Origin: Blastococcus sp. VKM Ac-2987
GTDB lineage: Bacteria > Actinomycetota > Actinomycetes > Mycobacteriales > Geodermatophilaceae
Assembly (NCBI RefSeq): GCF_026967805.1
Contig: NZ_JAPVBG010000001.1
Coordinates: 1,488,047-1,552,046 of the forward strand
Direction: 5' to 3'
Length of the DNA: 64,000 bases
The notes below the pieces were generated by a model that made no database searches, was not told the DNA's origin, and saw nothing but the letters and a program-made list of their open reading frames with translations. The translations under genes were made by a program, and so were the position numbers. This document shows, piece after piece, positions 11,055-21,728 of the stretch (positions are counted from its first letter, which is position 1; every line of letters starts with the position of its first letter).

Positions 11055-13936
11055 CGGGCGATCACCTCCCCGGGGGTGGTCTCGATCGGGTCGTGCTCGT
11101 CGGCCTGGCGGTCCAGTTCGGCGCCCAGGCTGCGGAGGATGTCGAGGACCAGGCCCACCACGATGAGGTACACCCCGACGTCGAAGAACAGCGAGGTCAC
11201 CAGCTTGACGTCGCCCAGCACGGGGAGCGCCGTCTCCAGGATCGCCGTCTCCAGGACCTCCGCCCCCAGCAGGAGCCCGGTGACACCGGTCCCGCCGGCG
11301 AGCAGCAGGCCCATCCCGAGGAGCAGCCCCGGGTCCACCGGCGCGGCCTCCCCCAGCTCGTAGCGACCACCGGCCAGGTACCTCAGGACGAGCGCGAAGC
11401 CGGCGACCAGGCCGCCGGCGAAGCCGCCACCGGGCTGGTTGTGCCCGCTGAAGAGCAGGAACAGGGAGAAGACGACGATCGAGTGGAACAGGACCCGGGT
11501 GACCACCTCCAGCACCACCGAGCGCCGCTCGGGCGCCAGCGCGGCCGAGGCGGCGAGCCACTGCCGGCGCGGGGCACGACGGGAGCGCTTCTCCTGGCGG
11601 GCCAGGCGCACGGGGTCGAGCCGGTCGACGGTACCGGTGCGCCGGCGCAGGAACACGAGGCTGGCGATGCCGGTCGCCGCGACGACGAGCAGGGAGATCT
11701 CGCCGAGGGTGTCCCACGCCCGGATGTCGACCAGGGTCACGTTGACGACGTTCTGCCCGCCGCCGAGGTCGTAGGCCGCGTCCGGGTAGGCGAGGGAGAC
11801 CGGCTCGGCGGTGCGGGCCCCGAGCGCGACCGCCCCGGCGGCGGCCATCACCAGGCCGACGGCGACGGCGATGACGCCGCGGACGGCGCGCTCGCGGGGG
11901 CGGTGCCGCTCGGTGATGTCCTTGGGCAGCTTGCGCAGGACCAGGACGAAGACCACCAGGGTGAGCGTCTCGACGAGGAACTGGGTCAGCGCCAGGTCCG
12001 GGGCGCCCTGCAGGGCGAACAGCACCGCGATCCCGTAGCCGGAGACACCGACGACGAGCACCGCTGACAGCCGCTGGTGGATGCGCAGGGCCAGCAGCGC
12101 GGCGATGACCACGACCGCCCCCACGAGCGCCTGGATCGGGGTGTCCCACGCCCGCCACTCCCCCGGCCACGGGGCAAGGAACAGCAGCACCGAACCCGGC
12201 AGGGCCAGCACGACGACCAGGATCGTCCCGAGGTAGGCCGGCAACGAGCCGCGCTGCGTCGTCCCGGTGACGAGGACGGCGAGGCGGTCCAGCGCCTGCA
12301 TCGTGTTCCAGTAGCCCTCGTCGGCCGAGGCGCCGACCGCCAGCCGCCGCTGCAGGCGGAACACCCGTCGCCGGGCGGCGAACAGCGCGGCTCCGCCGAG
12401 CAGGGTGAGCGCCGACAGCCCCAGTGCGGGCTGGATGCCGTGCCAGAGCGCCAGCTTCTCCGCCTCGGGGGCGAGCAGCGGCATCCGGTCGGCGTAGCCG
12501 GCGACGAGCGGCTCGAGCAGCGAGCTGGCCGGTCCGGCGACCAGCCCGGTGAGGGCCAGCACCGCCGGCGCAGCGAGGAACAACCGCCCCGGCGGGTGCA
12601 CCAGCTCGGCCGGCGCGGTGGACGGGAGGCCGCCCTTGCGGGCGAAGGCGCCCCACAGGAAACGGGCCGTGTAGCCGGCGGTGAGCGCGGAACCGACGAC
12701 CAGACCGGTCAGCACGAGGACGGCGGCGGTGCGGTCGGGCAGCCCGCCCTCCCACAGCGCGGTGAACGCCGCCTCCTTGCCGACGAAACCCAGCAGCGGC
12801 GGCAGCCCCGCCATGGAGGCCCCGGCCAGGCCGCCGATGACCGCCAGCACGGGGAGCCTGCGGCCGAGCCCGGAGAGCAGGCGCAGGTCGCGGACCCCCG
12901 TGGCGTGGTCGATGACGCCGACGGTGAGGAACAGGGTGGACTTGAACAGCGCGTGCGCCAGCGTCATGGCCAGCCCGGCGGCGGCCAGCTCCCTGGTCCC
13001 CGCGCCCACCAGGACCATGAGGAAGCCGAGCTGGCTGACCGTGCCGAAGGCCAGCAGCAGCTTGAGGTCGTTCTGCCGCAGCGCCCGGTAGCCGCCGACG
13101 AGCATGGTCGCCAGGCCCAGCCCGAGCACCACCGGCCGCCAGCCCGGCACCTCGGCGAAGCCGGGGGCGAACCGCGCGACCAGGTAGATGCCGGCCTTCA
13201 CCATGGCGGCGGCGTGCAGGTAGGCGCTGACCGGGGTCGGCGCCTCCATGGCGGCCGGCAGCCAGAAGTGGAAGGGGATCATCGCCGACTTCGTGACCGC
13301 CCCGGCGAGCACGAGCATCGTCCCGGCGACCAGGAACGGCCCGCTGCCGGGCGCGGCGACGACCTCGGACAGCAGGTAGCTGCCGCTGGTCTCGCCGATC
13401 ATGATCAGCCCGACCAGCATGGCCAGACCGCCGGCCGTGGTCAGGATCAGCGCCTGGCTCGCCGCCCGCCGGGCCGCCAGCTTGGTCCCGGTGCCCCCGA
13501 TGAGCAGGAAGGAGAAGACGGTCGTGAGCTCCCAGAACACGTAGAGCAGGAGCAGGTCGTCGGCGAGGACCAGGCCGAGCATGGAGCCGGCGAAGGCGGT
13601 GAGGTTGCCGGCGAAGCGGGCGGCCCCGTCGTCGTCGGGCTCGAAGTAGCGCGAGCAGTAGACCAGCACGAGCGCGCCGACCCCGGTGACCAGCAGCGCG
13701 AACAGCAGCGCGAGCGCGTCCAGCCGCAGGGCGATGGCCAGGTCGAGCGCCGGCACCCACGGGACGGTCTCGGTGACCGCGCCGCCGCCGGTCACCACGG
13801 GCAGGCGGGTCAGGACCCAGCCGAAGCCCGTGGCCGGCACGAGCGCGAGCACGAGGAACGCCGTCCGGCCCCACCACCGCACGAGCACGGGTGCCAGCAC
13901 GGCGGCCAGCACGTGGAGCACCAGGACAGCGAGCAC
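11051..13936 (-). CDS. mrpA: Mrp Na+/H+ antiporter fused subunits A and B
   Basis: Large first subunit (961 residues) of the Mrp antiporter, with the NuoL/ND5-like MrpA part followed by an MrpA C-terminal region and a fused MrpB domain (about residues 820-935: RVLFHSIVVFSLFLLFSGHNQPGGGFAGGLVAG is the MrpB signature region). MrpA hallmarks include the VFWELTTVFSFLLIG block and the KSAMIPFHFWLPAAMEAPTPVSAYLHAAAMVKAG proton-channel region near residues 215-250. The complex exports Na+ in exchange for protons and supports salt and alkali tolerance. It starts with GTG and is the promoter-proximal gene of the A(B)CDEFG operon. Confidence 0.96.
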   Translation of the reverse strand: MLAVLVLHVLAAVLAPVLVRWWGRTAFLVLALVPATGFGWVLTRLPVVTGGGAVTETVPWVPALDLAIALRLDALALLFALLVTGVGALVLVYCSRYFEPDDDGAARFAGNLTAFAGSMLGLVLADDLLLLYVFWELTTVFSFLLIGGTGTKLAARRAASQALILTTAGGLAMLVGLIMIGETSGSYLLSEVVAAPGSGPFLVAGTMLVLAGAVTKSAMIPFHFWLPAAMEAPTPVSAYLHAAAMVKAGIYLVARFAPGFAEVPGWRPVVLGLGLATMLVGGYRALRQNDLKLLLAFGTVSQLGFLMVLVGAGTRELAAAGLAMTLAHALFKSTLFLTVGVIDHATGVRDLRLLSGLGRRLPVLAVIGGLAGASMAGLPPLLGFVGKEAAFTALWEGGLPDRTAAVLVLTGLVVGSALTAGYTARFLWGAFARKGGLPSTAPAELVHPPGRLFLAAPAVLALTGLVAGPASSLLEPLVAGYADRMPLLAPEAEKLALWHGIQPALGLSALTLLGGAALFAARRRVFRLQRRLAVGASADEGYWNTMQALDRLAVLVTGTTQRGSLPAYLGTILVVVLALPGSVLLFLAPWPGEWRAWDTPIQALVGAVVVIAALLALRIHQRLSAVLVVGVSGYGIAVLFALQGAPDLALTQFLVETLTLVVFVLVLRKLPKDITERHRPRERAVRGVIAVAVGLVMAAAGAVALGARTAEPVSLAYPDAAYDLGGGQNVVNVTLVDIRAWDTLGEISLLVVAATGIASLVFLRRRTGTVDRLDPVRLARQEKRSRRAPRRQWLAASAALAPERRSVVLEVVTRVLFHSIVVFSLFLLFSGHNQPGGGFAGGLVAGFALVLRYLAGGRYELGEAAPVDPGLLLGMGLLLAGGTGVTGLLLGAEVLETAILETALPVLGDVKLVTSLFFDVGVYLIVVGLVLDILRSLGAELDRQADEHDPIETTPGEVIAR

Positions 13937-14008
13937 GGGTCTCCGGGAGTCTCGGGGGGCTCGGGGACGACCACAGACGTGGGGACAGCCGACGGTGGTC
14001 GCCCCAGA

Positions 14009-14683
14009 TTACGGGTGGACGTCAGCGTCCGCCCGGCGTGACCAGGCCGCTCTCGTAGGCGACGCCACGGCCTGCACCCGATCGCGCAGCCCGAGCTTGA
14101 GCAGGAGCCGGCTGACGTGGGTCTTGACCGTCGCCTCCCCGAGGTACAGCCGAGCGGCGACCTCGGCGTTGGACAGACCCGCGGCCACCAGCGCCAGCAC
14201 GTCGGTCTCCCGCTCGGTCAGCCGGCCGAGCGCCGCGACCTGCCCGGCGTCCGGCGCCGGGACGGCGGCGAAGGACTCGATCACCCGGAGCGTGACGGCG
14301 GGGTCGAGCAGCCCCTGCCCGGCGGCGACCGTGCGGACGGCGGCGACGAGGTCCTCCGGTGGCGCGACCTTCAGCAGGAAGCCGCTCACCCCCGCCCGCA
14401 GCGCCGCGACGACGTACTCGTCCTCGTCGAAGGTGGTGAGGACGACGACGCGGCCGGGCAGGCCGGCGGCGAGGATGCGCCGGGCCGCCTCGAGGCCGTC
14501 CATGCCCGGCATGCGGACGTCGAGCAGCACGACGTCCGGCTGCAGGTCGGTGACCGCGCGGACACCGGCGGCGCCGTCGGCCGCCTCGCCGACCACCTCG
14601 ATGTCGGGTTCCGCGGCCAGCACCATGCGCAGCCCGGTGCGCACCATGGCCTGGTCGTCCACCAGCACGACCCGGATGCTCAC
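14009..14683 (-). CDS. NarL/LuxR-type response regulator
   Basis: A 224-residue two-component regulator. The receiver domain (1-120) has acidic residues Asp9 and Asp10, the phosphorylated Asp55 in LLDVRMPGMDG, the switch Thr in LTTFDEDEY and the conserved Lys in FLLKVAPPEDL. The output domain is a LuxR-type helix-turn-helix (about 150-205, LTERETDVLALVAAGLSNAEVA). The GTG start overlaps the stop of the preceding histidine kinase (GTGA), so the pair is cotranscribed. Targets are unknown; the divergent membrane-protein gene at 16012 is the obvious candidate. Confidence 0.93.
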   Translation of the reverse strand: MSIRVVLVDDQAMVRTGLRMVLAAEPDIEVVGEAADGAAGVRAVTDLQPDVVLLDVRMPGMDGLEAARRILAAGLPGRVVVLTTFDEDEYVVAALRAGVSGFLLKVAPPEDLVAAVRTVAAGQGLLDPAVTLRVIESFAAVPAPDAGQVAALGRLTERETDVLALVAAGLSNAEVAARLYLGEATVKTHVSRLLLKLGLRDRVQAVASPTRAAWSRRADADVHP

Positions 14684-15867
14684 GCGGTCACCACCGTGGC
14701 CGGCCGGGCCACGGGCACCGGGAAGGCCGCGCGGACCCGGTAGCCACCGCCGCGGACGGGACCGACCTCCAGGGATCCGCCGGCGACGGCCACCCGCTCC
14801 CGCATGTGCAGCTGCCCGTGCCCGCCGGGAGCCGTCTCGCCCGACCGGTCGACCACGGGCAACCGCCGGCGCCCGTCGTCGGTGACCGTGACGGTGACCC
14901 GGCCGGGGGCGTAGCCGACGTCGACGGTGGTGGCGGCGCCGCCAGCGTGGCGGAGCACGTTGGAGAGCGCCTCCTGCACGACGCGCACGGCGGAGACGTC
15001 GACCAGCTGCGGCAGCTCCACCGGCTCGCCGGTCACCCGGAGATCGATCGCCAGCCCCCCGGCGCGCAGCTCGTCGAGCACGGCGTCCAGCCGGGACAGG
15101 GACGGCTGGGGCGCCGGGTCGGCAGCGACCTCCCCGCCCGCCCCCTCGCGGAGGATGCCGACCACGCGGCGCATCTCGTCGACGGCCTCGCGCCCCAGCC
15201 GCTCCAGGCCGAGCAGCACCTCCTGCGCGGCCGGCTCGTGCGGCAGCAGCCGGCGCAGGCCGCCCATCTGCAGCACCATGACGCTGACCGAGTGCGCCAC
15301 CGAGTCGTGCACCTCGCGGGCGATCCGCGAGCGCTCGGCGACGACGGCCGCGTCCGCGACCGCCTCCTGCTGCTCCGCGAGGCGGGCGGCGAGGACCTGC
15401 AGCTCGCGCGAGCGGGCCCGCATCTGCCGCACGAGGGTGCCGACGCCCCACGCCGCACCGGTGACCAGCAGGTAGAAGAAGCCCTCCCAGGGCGACGGGG
15501 TGTAGGCGAAGCCGGAGACGAAGACGATCAGCGTGGCCGCCGCGGCCACGACCGCGCCACGCCGGGCGGGGAGGACCGCGGCGGCGTGGCCGACGAGGAT
15601 GCCCATACCGATCAGCTGGGCGCCGCCCGGACCCGGGGTGCCCACGGCGTAGTTGCCGAGCACGGTGAGCGATCCGGCGAGCGCGGCCGACGCGGGCCAG
15701 CGGGGGAGGAGCACGAGGAGCAGCCCGACGGCGACCCCGGGGAGCGCGGCGACCGGGCCGTAGTCGAAGACGGTGTCGATGGCGATCTCGACGAGGGACA
15801 TGCCGCCGAACACCACGCCCACGACCGGCCAGACGAGGGAGGCGGACGGGACGGGCCAGCGGGGCAT
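14680..15867 (-). CDS. Sensor histidine kinase, HisKA_3 type
   Basis: A 395-residue membrane sensor kinase. The first 150 residues contain about five hydrophobic segments and no sizeable extracellular domain, which suggests sensing within the membrane. A short coiled coil (RARSRELQVLAARLAEQQEAV begins it) leads to the phosphoacceptor region with His187 in REVHDSVAHSVSVMVLQMGG, typical of NarX/DesK-like kinases. The ATP-binding domain follows, with the N-box at VVQEALSNVLRHA. A conventional G1 box is degenerate: VTDDGRRRLP where the family has TDDGxG. It is followed in the operon by its response regulator. Confidence 0.92.
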   Translation of the reverse strand: MPRWPVPSASLVWPVVGVVFGGMSLVEIAIDTVFDYGPVAALPGVAVGLLLVLLPRWPASAALAGSLTVLGNYAVGTPGPGGAQLIGMGILVGHAAAVLPARRGAVVAAAATLIVFVSGFAYTPSPWEGFFYLLVTGAAWGVGTLVRQMRARSRELQVLAARLAEQQEAVADAAVVAERSRIAREVHDSVAHSVSVMVLQMGGLRRLLPHEPAAQEVLLGLERLGREAVDEMRRVVGILREGAGGEVAADPAPQPSLSRLDAVLDELRAGGLAIDLRVTGEPVELPQLVDVSAVRVVQEALSNVLRHAGGAATTVDVGYAPGRVTVTVTDDGRRRLPVVDRSGETAPGGHGQLHMRERVAVAGGSLEVGPVRGGGYRVRAAFPVPVARPATVVTA

Positions 15868-16011
15868 GCGGGCACGCTAGAGGCCGGAGCGGACCTGCGG
15901 GATCCCCCGCGCGGCCGAACCGCCGGGCGTCCCGGTCCCCCTTCCGGCGGAGACGGGTCGGTGCGTCCCGGCGGACGCGCCGGACCCTCGGCCGTCCCTA
16001 GCTTTCCGGCC

Positions 16012-16722
16012 ATGACTTCTCACCTGCTGGACCCGACCACCCCGAACACCCCCGCCGCCGCCGAGCGCGCCGGCCGCTCCGCCGGCTCGCTGCTGCTGCC
16101 CGTCGCCGGTGGCGCGCTGATCGCCGGCTCTCTTCTCTACGTCGCCGGCATGGCGACCTCGCCCGGTGCCGTCTCGGTCGAGCCCGCCGACTACATCGCC
16201 TCCCTGGCGCGCGACCCCGGCCAGACGACGCTGTCGGCGGTGCTCCTCCACTACGGCAACATGGCCCTGGCCCTGGCCTGGCTGGCCGCTCCGGCGCTCG
16301 TCCGGGGGCGCAGGGGCCGGATCGGGACCATCGCCGGTGCTCTGCTCTCGGCGGTCGGCCTGGTCACCGTGACCGGCTTCGTGCTCTACGACTACTGGAC
16401 CGGCGCCATCGGCCGGGTGCTGGAGGCCGGCACCGCCGTCGAGCTGTTCGAGACCGTGGCCGCCGATCCGGGACTCGTCCCGGTCGGTCTGCTCACGATG
16501 TTCGGTCTGCTCGGCCCGGTGATCGCCTACATCGGGCTGGCGCGGGCCGGGGTGACCGGCTGGTGGCTGCCCCTGCCCGCCGTCGCGAGCCTCGTGGGCT
16601 CGATGGTCGTGCCGTTCTCCCCGTTGGCACACGGCGGCTTCGCGCTCGTGGGGGCCGTCCCCGCCATCGTGGTCGGCCTGCGGCTGATCCAGCGCAACCG
16701 CGCCGAGGCGGCCGTCGCCTGA
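16012..16722 (+). CDS. Multi-pass membrane protein, 236 aa
   Basis: I do not recognise the family with certainty; the layout resembles DUF4386-type integral membrane proteins. A polar N-terminus of about 25 residues is followed by six hydrophobic segments (near 27-48, 80-100, 107-130, 155-175, 180-198 and 205-225). It is transcribed away from the histidine kinase gene across a 144-bp shared upstream region, and this head-to-head arrangement commonly marks the target of the two-component system. The ATG at 16012 is the first good start after the kinase promoter region; no strong ribosome-binding site is visible. Confidence 0.7.
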   Translation: MTSHLLDPTTPNTPAAAERAGRSAGSLLLPVAGGALIAGSLLYVAGMATSPGAVSVEPADYIASLARDPGQTTLSAVLLHYGNMALALAWLAAPALVRGRRGRIGTIAGALLSAVGLVTVTGFVLYDYWTGAIGRVLEAGTAVELFETVAADPGLVPVGLLTMFGLLGPVIAYIGLARAGVTGWWLPLPAVASLVGSMVVPFSPLAHGGFALVGAVPAIVVGLRLIQRNRAEAAVA

Positions 16723-16744
16723 CCCGACCGGGACCACTCCCCAC

Positions 16745-16791
16745 GGACGGTCCGTCTCTGCCCAGCCCGGCTGGGCAGAGACGGACCGTCC
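16745..16791. repeat. GTCTCTGCCCA palindrome, single copy, convergent genes
   Basis: Perfect inverted repeat with 21-bp arms (16745-16765 and 16771-16791) and a 5-base loop, built on the core GTCTCTGCCCA. It begins 22 bases after the membrane-protein stop codon and ends 22 bases before the stop codon of the convergent ABC-F gene, the position of a bidirectional terminator. It is the most perfect member of the dispersed family also found near 4.6, 32.5 and 39.4 kb. Confidence 0.85.
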
Positions 16792-16813
16792 GCACGAGCA
16801 CTACCGCGCCGGC

Positions 16814-18634
<1,821 letters not shown>

Positions 18635-18660
18635 CGGCTGCTCGCAGAAGTCATGGGCCC

Positions 18661-19959
18661 TCAGTATCCGACGGTCGCCCCACCGGGGGCCACGGCGGTG
18701 TCCGCGACGGTCGACCGGGGCAGCCGCAGGCAGCCGAGCACGCCGAGCGCGGCCACCGCCGCGACGGCCAGGAAGCCCGCCTCCAGCCCGGCCGCGGCGA
18801 CCAGCGGCGGCACTGCCAGGTTGCCGGCGATGCCGCCCAGCGCCATGGCCAGCGACATCGCCGAGACGGCGGTGGCCCGGTGGACCGCGGCCACCCGGGT
18901 GTGCAGCACCGCGCTGAGCAGCGGCCACGAGGCGCCGTGGGCGACGTAGTACAGCGCGAAGCCGGCGGCCGCGATCCCCAGGACGTCGGGGCCGGCGAGC
19001 GTGGCCAGTGCCAGCGCGCCGACGGCGGTGAGCACCGCGCAGGCGGCGCGGGTCGAGCCCCCCAGCAGCCGGCGCAGGGCCGGGACCGCCATCGCCCCGA
19101 CGGCGGCAGCGCCGAACGAGATCGCGAGCACGCTGCCGTAGACGGCGGCACCGCCGTCGCGACCGCCGGCCAGGTCGGCGAAGCGCACCGGGCCCAGCAG
19201 CTCGCAACCGACCAGGCCCACCCCGCCCACCGCGGTGAGCAGCAGGACCACGCGCATCGGCCCGTCGGTCACCGACAGGCGGACCGCGCCGGTGAGCGTG
19301 CGGGGCAGCTCCCGCGCCCCGGCCGCGAGCGCGGCGCCGACGCTGCCCTCCCGCGGCGGCCGGTCCTCGGTCAGCAGCCGGAGCACCGCCGCGAGGAAGA
19401 GCAGGTCGAGGCCTGCGGCGACGACGTAGGGCCAGGCCAGGGCATCGGCGCCACCACCCAGCAGGCCGGGCAGCAGCCCGCCGGCGACGGCGCCGACGGC
19501 CAGGCCGCCGCCGTCGGCGGCCGACCGCCGGGCCAGGCCCGGTGCGACGTCGGCGGCGGGGTCGATGCGGGCGACGGTGTCGACGTACCACGCCTCGACG
19601 GGGCCGGAGTCCAGCGCCCGGCCGACCCCGAGCAGCAGGATGCCCGCGAGGAAGCCGGAGAAGCTCGTCGCGGTGGCGAAGACCAGGCACGACGCCAGGT
19701 GCAGCACCGTCCCGGCGACCACCACGGGGCGCCGGCCGAGCACGTCGGCCAGCCCTCCGGTGGGCAGCTCCAGCGCCACCACCACGGCCCCGTGGACGGT
19801 GAACAGCACCCCGATCTCGGCCAGGGACAACCCCCGGGCCTGCGCCAGCAGCACCGTGATCGGCGTGGTGAGCCCCACCGGCAGCCAGCGCAGGGCGGTG
19901 AGGCCGACCAGCCGCCGGGTGGCGGAGCGGACGGTGGCCGGGCCGGTCACGACGGCCAC
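18661..19959 (-). CDS. MFS transporter
   Basis: Major facilitator superfamily permease of 432 residues with about twelve hydrophobic segments. The loop between helices 2 and 3 carries the family motif A in the form GGLADVLGRRPVVVAG. An acidic patch follows (DSGPVEAWYVDTVARIDP). It is probably a drug or metabolite exporter, but the substrate is not evident. Two starts are possible: GTG at 19959, or GTG at 19950, which would overlap the regulator's stop codon as GTGA, the style of most junctions in this window. It forms an operon with the upstream ArsR-like regulator and is likely controlled by it. Confidence 0.85.
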   Translation of the reverse strand: MAVVTGPATVRSATRRLVGLTALRWLPVGLTTPITVLLAQARGLSLAEIGVLFTVHGAVVVALELPTGGLADVLGRRPVVVAGTVLHLASCLVFATATSFSGFLAGILLLGVGRALDSGPVEAWYVDTVARIDPAADVAPGLARRSAADGGGLAVGAVAGGLLPGLLGGGADALAWPYVVAAGLDLLFLAAVLRLLTEDRPPREGSVGAALAAGARELPRTLTGAVRLSVTDGPMRVVLLLTAVGGVGLVGCELLGPVRFADLAGGRDGGAAVYGSVLAISFGAAAVGAMAVPALRRLLGGSTRAACAVLTAVGALALATLAGPDVLGIAAAGFALYYVAHGASWPLLSAVLHTRVAAVHRATAVSAMSLAMALGGIAGNLAVPPLVAAAGLEAGFLAVAAVAALGVLGCLRLPRSTVADTAVAPGGATVGY

Positions 19960-20555
19960 TCGTGGAGCGGCAGCACGTCGAGCAGGACGCTGACCTGCTC
20001 AGCACCCTCGACGGGGCGGGCGCTCGCCGGGTGGGCAGCCAGCCAGCGGGCCAGCGTGGCGGTCAGCTCCGCGGTGAGCGCGCGAGCCTGCGCGGGCGTC
20101 AGCCGGAGCGCGTAGTCGTTGAGGGAGGCGGCGTCGGTCCAGGCCGGGTCGAGCTGCTCCCGCTGCTCGTACCAGGCGTCCAGCACCCGCGCGTGCTGGT
20201 CGATCTGCAGCCGGGTCATCTCCTCCTGCACCTCGGCGCCGCCCTCCTGGGCGAGCAGGTCGGCGGCCCGCCAGCTGGTCATCCGGTGCCGGGCCCGCCA
20301 CCAGCGCTCGCGGCCGGTCCCCTGCCCCTCGACCTCCTCGACGAAGCCGTAGCCGGCCAGCTGCCGCAGGTGGTAGCTGGTCGACCCGCTGCTCTCGCCC
20401 ACGGCGCGGGCCAGCCGGCTGGCCGTCGTCGGCCCGTGCAGGCGCAGGTGCCCGAGGAGACGGTTGCGCAGCGGGTGGGACAGCGCGCGCAGGGCCCGGA
20501 TGTCGGTCACCTCGACGGCGGGTTCCAGCGGCTCGGGCTGCGTGGGCATGCTCAC
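19947..20555 (-). CDS. ArsR-like winged-helix regulator
   Basis: Transcription regulator of 202 residues. The N-terminal winged helix-turn-helix (about 18-90, LRALSHPLRNRLLGHL ... SRLARAVGESSGSTSYHLRQL) is of the ArsR/HTH_20 type. The C-terminal half is helical and may serve dimerisation or ligand sensing; I see no metal-binding Cys. The downstream MFS gene overlaps it, and a palindromic operator-like sequence built from TGCAAAG lies 11-42 bases upstream of the GTG start. Together these suggest an autoregulated exporter-regulator pair. An alternative start is the ATG two codons downstream. Confidence 0.88.
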   Translation of the reverse strand: MSMPTQPEPLEPAVEVTDIRALRALSHPLRNRLLGHLRLHGPTTASRLARAVGESSGSTSYHLRQLAGYGFVEEVEGQGTGRERWWRARHRMTSWRAADLLAQEGGAEVQEEMTRLQIDQHARVLDAWYEQREQLDPAWTDAASLNDYALRLTPAQARALTAELTATLARWLAAHPASARPVEGAEQVSVLLDVLPLHEWPS

Positions 20556-20565
20556 ACGCTAGCTG

Positions 20566-20597
20566 TGCAAAGAGGTGTTTGCAAAGCAATCTTTGCA
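20566..20597. promoter_or_regulatory. Operator-like TGCAAAG repeats before the ArsR-like gene
   Basis: Three half-sites of one 7-base word: TGCAAAG at 20566-20572 and 20580-20586, and its complement CTTTGCA at 20591-20597. The second and third form a perfect inverted repeat with a 4-base spacer, while the first is a direct repeat 14 bases away. The block sits immediately upstream of the regulator's start codon and is markedly AT-richer than its surroundings. Binding by the adjacent ArsR-like protein is an inference. Confidence 0.7.
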
Positions 20598-20662
20598 CCG
20601 AGCCGGCCGGCGCGACGGGGAGGGAGGACAACGAGCCCGTCCCGCGCTACAGTCTTCTGTTA

Positions 20663-20676
20663 GTTGAACACTCAAC
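20663..20676. promoter_or_regulatory. Palindrome GTTGAACACTCAAC upstream of first pirin
   Basis: Inverted repeat GTTGA-ACAC-TCAAC, 14 bases upstream of the pirin start codon and just downstream of a possible -10 hexamer TACAGT (20648-20653). This is the position of a repressor site near the transcription start. The sequence resembles MarR-family operators seen before pirin and quinone-stress genes, but no MarR gene is in the window. Confidence 0.45.
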
Positions 20677-20689
20677 CGAGGAGGCCGGC

Positions 20690-21700
20690 ATGCCTGCCGT
20701 GACCGTCGAGGACACCACCACCCTGGCCCGCGTCCCGCTGCCCGCACCCAGGACCGTCCGCCGGCGCACGCGGTCGGTCACCACCGCGCCGTCGGGCTTC
20801 GAGGGTGAGGGTTTCCCGGTCCGCCGTGCGTTCGCCGGTGTGGACCTGCGCGCTCTGGACCCGTTCCTGCACATGGACCAGATGGGCGAGGTGGAGTACG
20901 CCCCCGGCGAGCCCAAGGGCACCAGCTGGCACCCGCACCGCGGCTTCGAGACCGTCACCTACCTCCTCGACGGCACCTTCGAGCACGCCGACTCCCACGG
21001 CGGCGGCGGCACGATCAGCGACGGCGACACCCAGTGGATGACCGCCGGCGGCGGCGTCCTGCACATCGAGCGCCCGCCGGAGCACCTGGTCGTCAGCGGC
21101 GGGCTGTTCCACGGGCTGCAGCTGTGGGTGAACCTGCCCCGCGCCCAGAAGTGGGTGGAGCCGCGCTACCAGGACCTGCGCGCCGAATCCTCGGTGCTGC
21201 TGGCCAGCCCGGACGCCGGCGCCTTCCTGCGGGTCATCGCCGGGGACGTCGCCGGCCACACCGGTCCGGGCGCCACGTACACCCCGATGGCGATGGTGCA
21301 CGCGACCGTCTCCCCCGGCGCCACGCTCGACCTGCCCTGGCGGCCGGACTTCAACGCGCTGGTCTACGTGCTCTCCGGCGCCGGGTCGGTCGGCATCGAC
21401 GGCGCCCCGGTGCGCACGGGCCAGCTCGCGGTGCTCGGCCCCGGCGACACGGTGACCGTGCGGGGTGCGGTGCACCAGGAGTCGCGGACGCCGGCGCTCG
21501 ACGTCGTCGTCCTCGGCGGCCGGCCGATCAACGAGCCGATCGCCATGTACGGCCCGTTCGTCATGAACACCCGGCAGGAGGTGGCCGACGCGTTCACCGA
21601 CTTCTCCGCCGGCCGGCTGGGCTCGATCCCCGCGCAGCGCGTCGAGGGACCGGTTCCCCACGCCGGCGTCCGGGGTGAGACTGGGCAGACGCCGGCCTGA
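20690..21700 (+). CDS. Pirin family protein
   Basis: A 336-residue bicupin of the pirin family. Bacterial pirins are metal-containing and some act as quercetinases or stress-linked regulators. The N-terminal cupin has the metal-ligand motif HPHRGFETVTYLLDG (about residues 83-97) with a further His in FEHADSHGG. The TAGGGVLHIERP block and the second cupin near 220-300 follow. The ATG is preceded by a GAGGAGG ribosome-binding site. The C-terminus (FVMNTRQEVADAFTDFSAGRLG) is the usual pirin end. A second pirin gene follows after 28 bases. Confidence 0.92.
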   Translation: MPAVTVEDTTTLARVPLPAPRTVRRRTRSVTTAPSGFEGEGFPVRRAFAGVDLRALDPFLHMDQMGEVEYAPGEPKGTSWHPHRGFETVTYLLDGTFEHADSHGGGGTISDGDTQWMTAGGGVLHIERPPEHLVVSGGLFHGLQLWVNLPRAQKWVEPRYQDLRAESSVLLASPDAGAFLRVIAGDVAGHTGPGATYTPMAMVHATVSPGATLDLPWRPDFNALVYVLSGAGSVGIDGAPVRTGQLAVLGPGDTVTVRGAVHQESRTPALDVVVLGGRPINEPIAMYGPFVMNTRQEVADAFTDFSAGRLGSIPAQRVEGPVPHAGVRGETGQTPA

Positions 21701-21728
21701 CGCCGCGGCGCCGAGGAGGGGACGCGCG

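Noticed and set aside
12077-14041. Long plus-strand frame opposite mrpA
   Set aside because: Shadow frame typical of high-GC DNA; the minus strand carries a clear MrpA-B protein.
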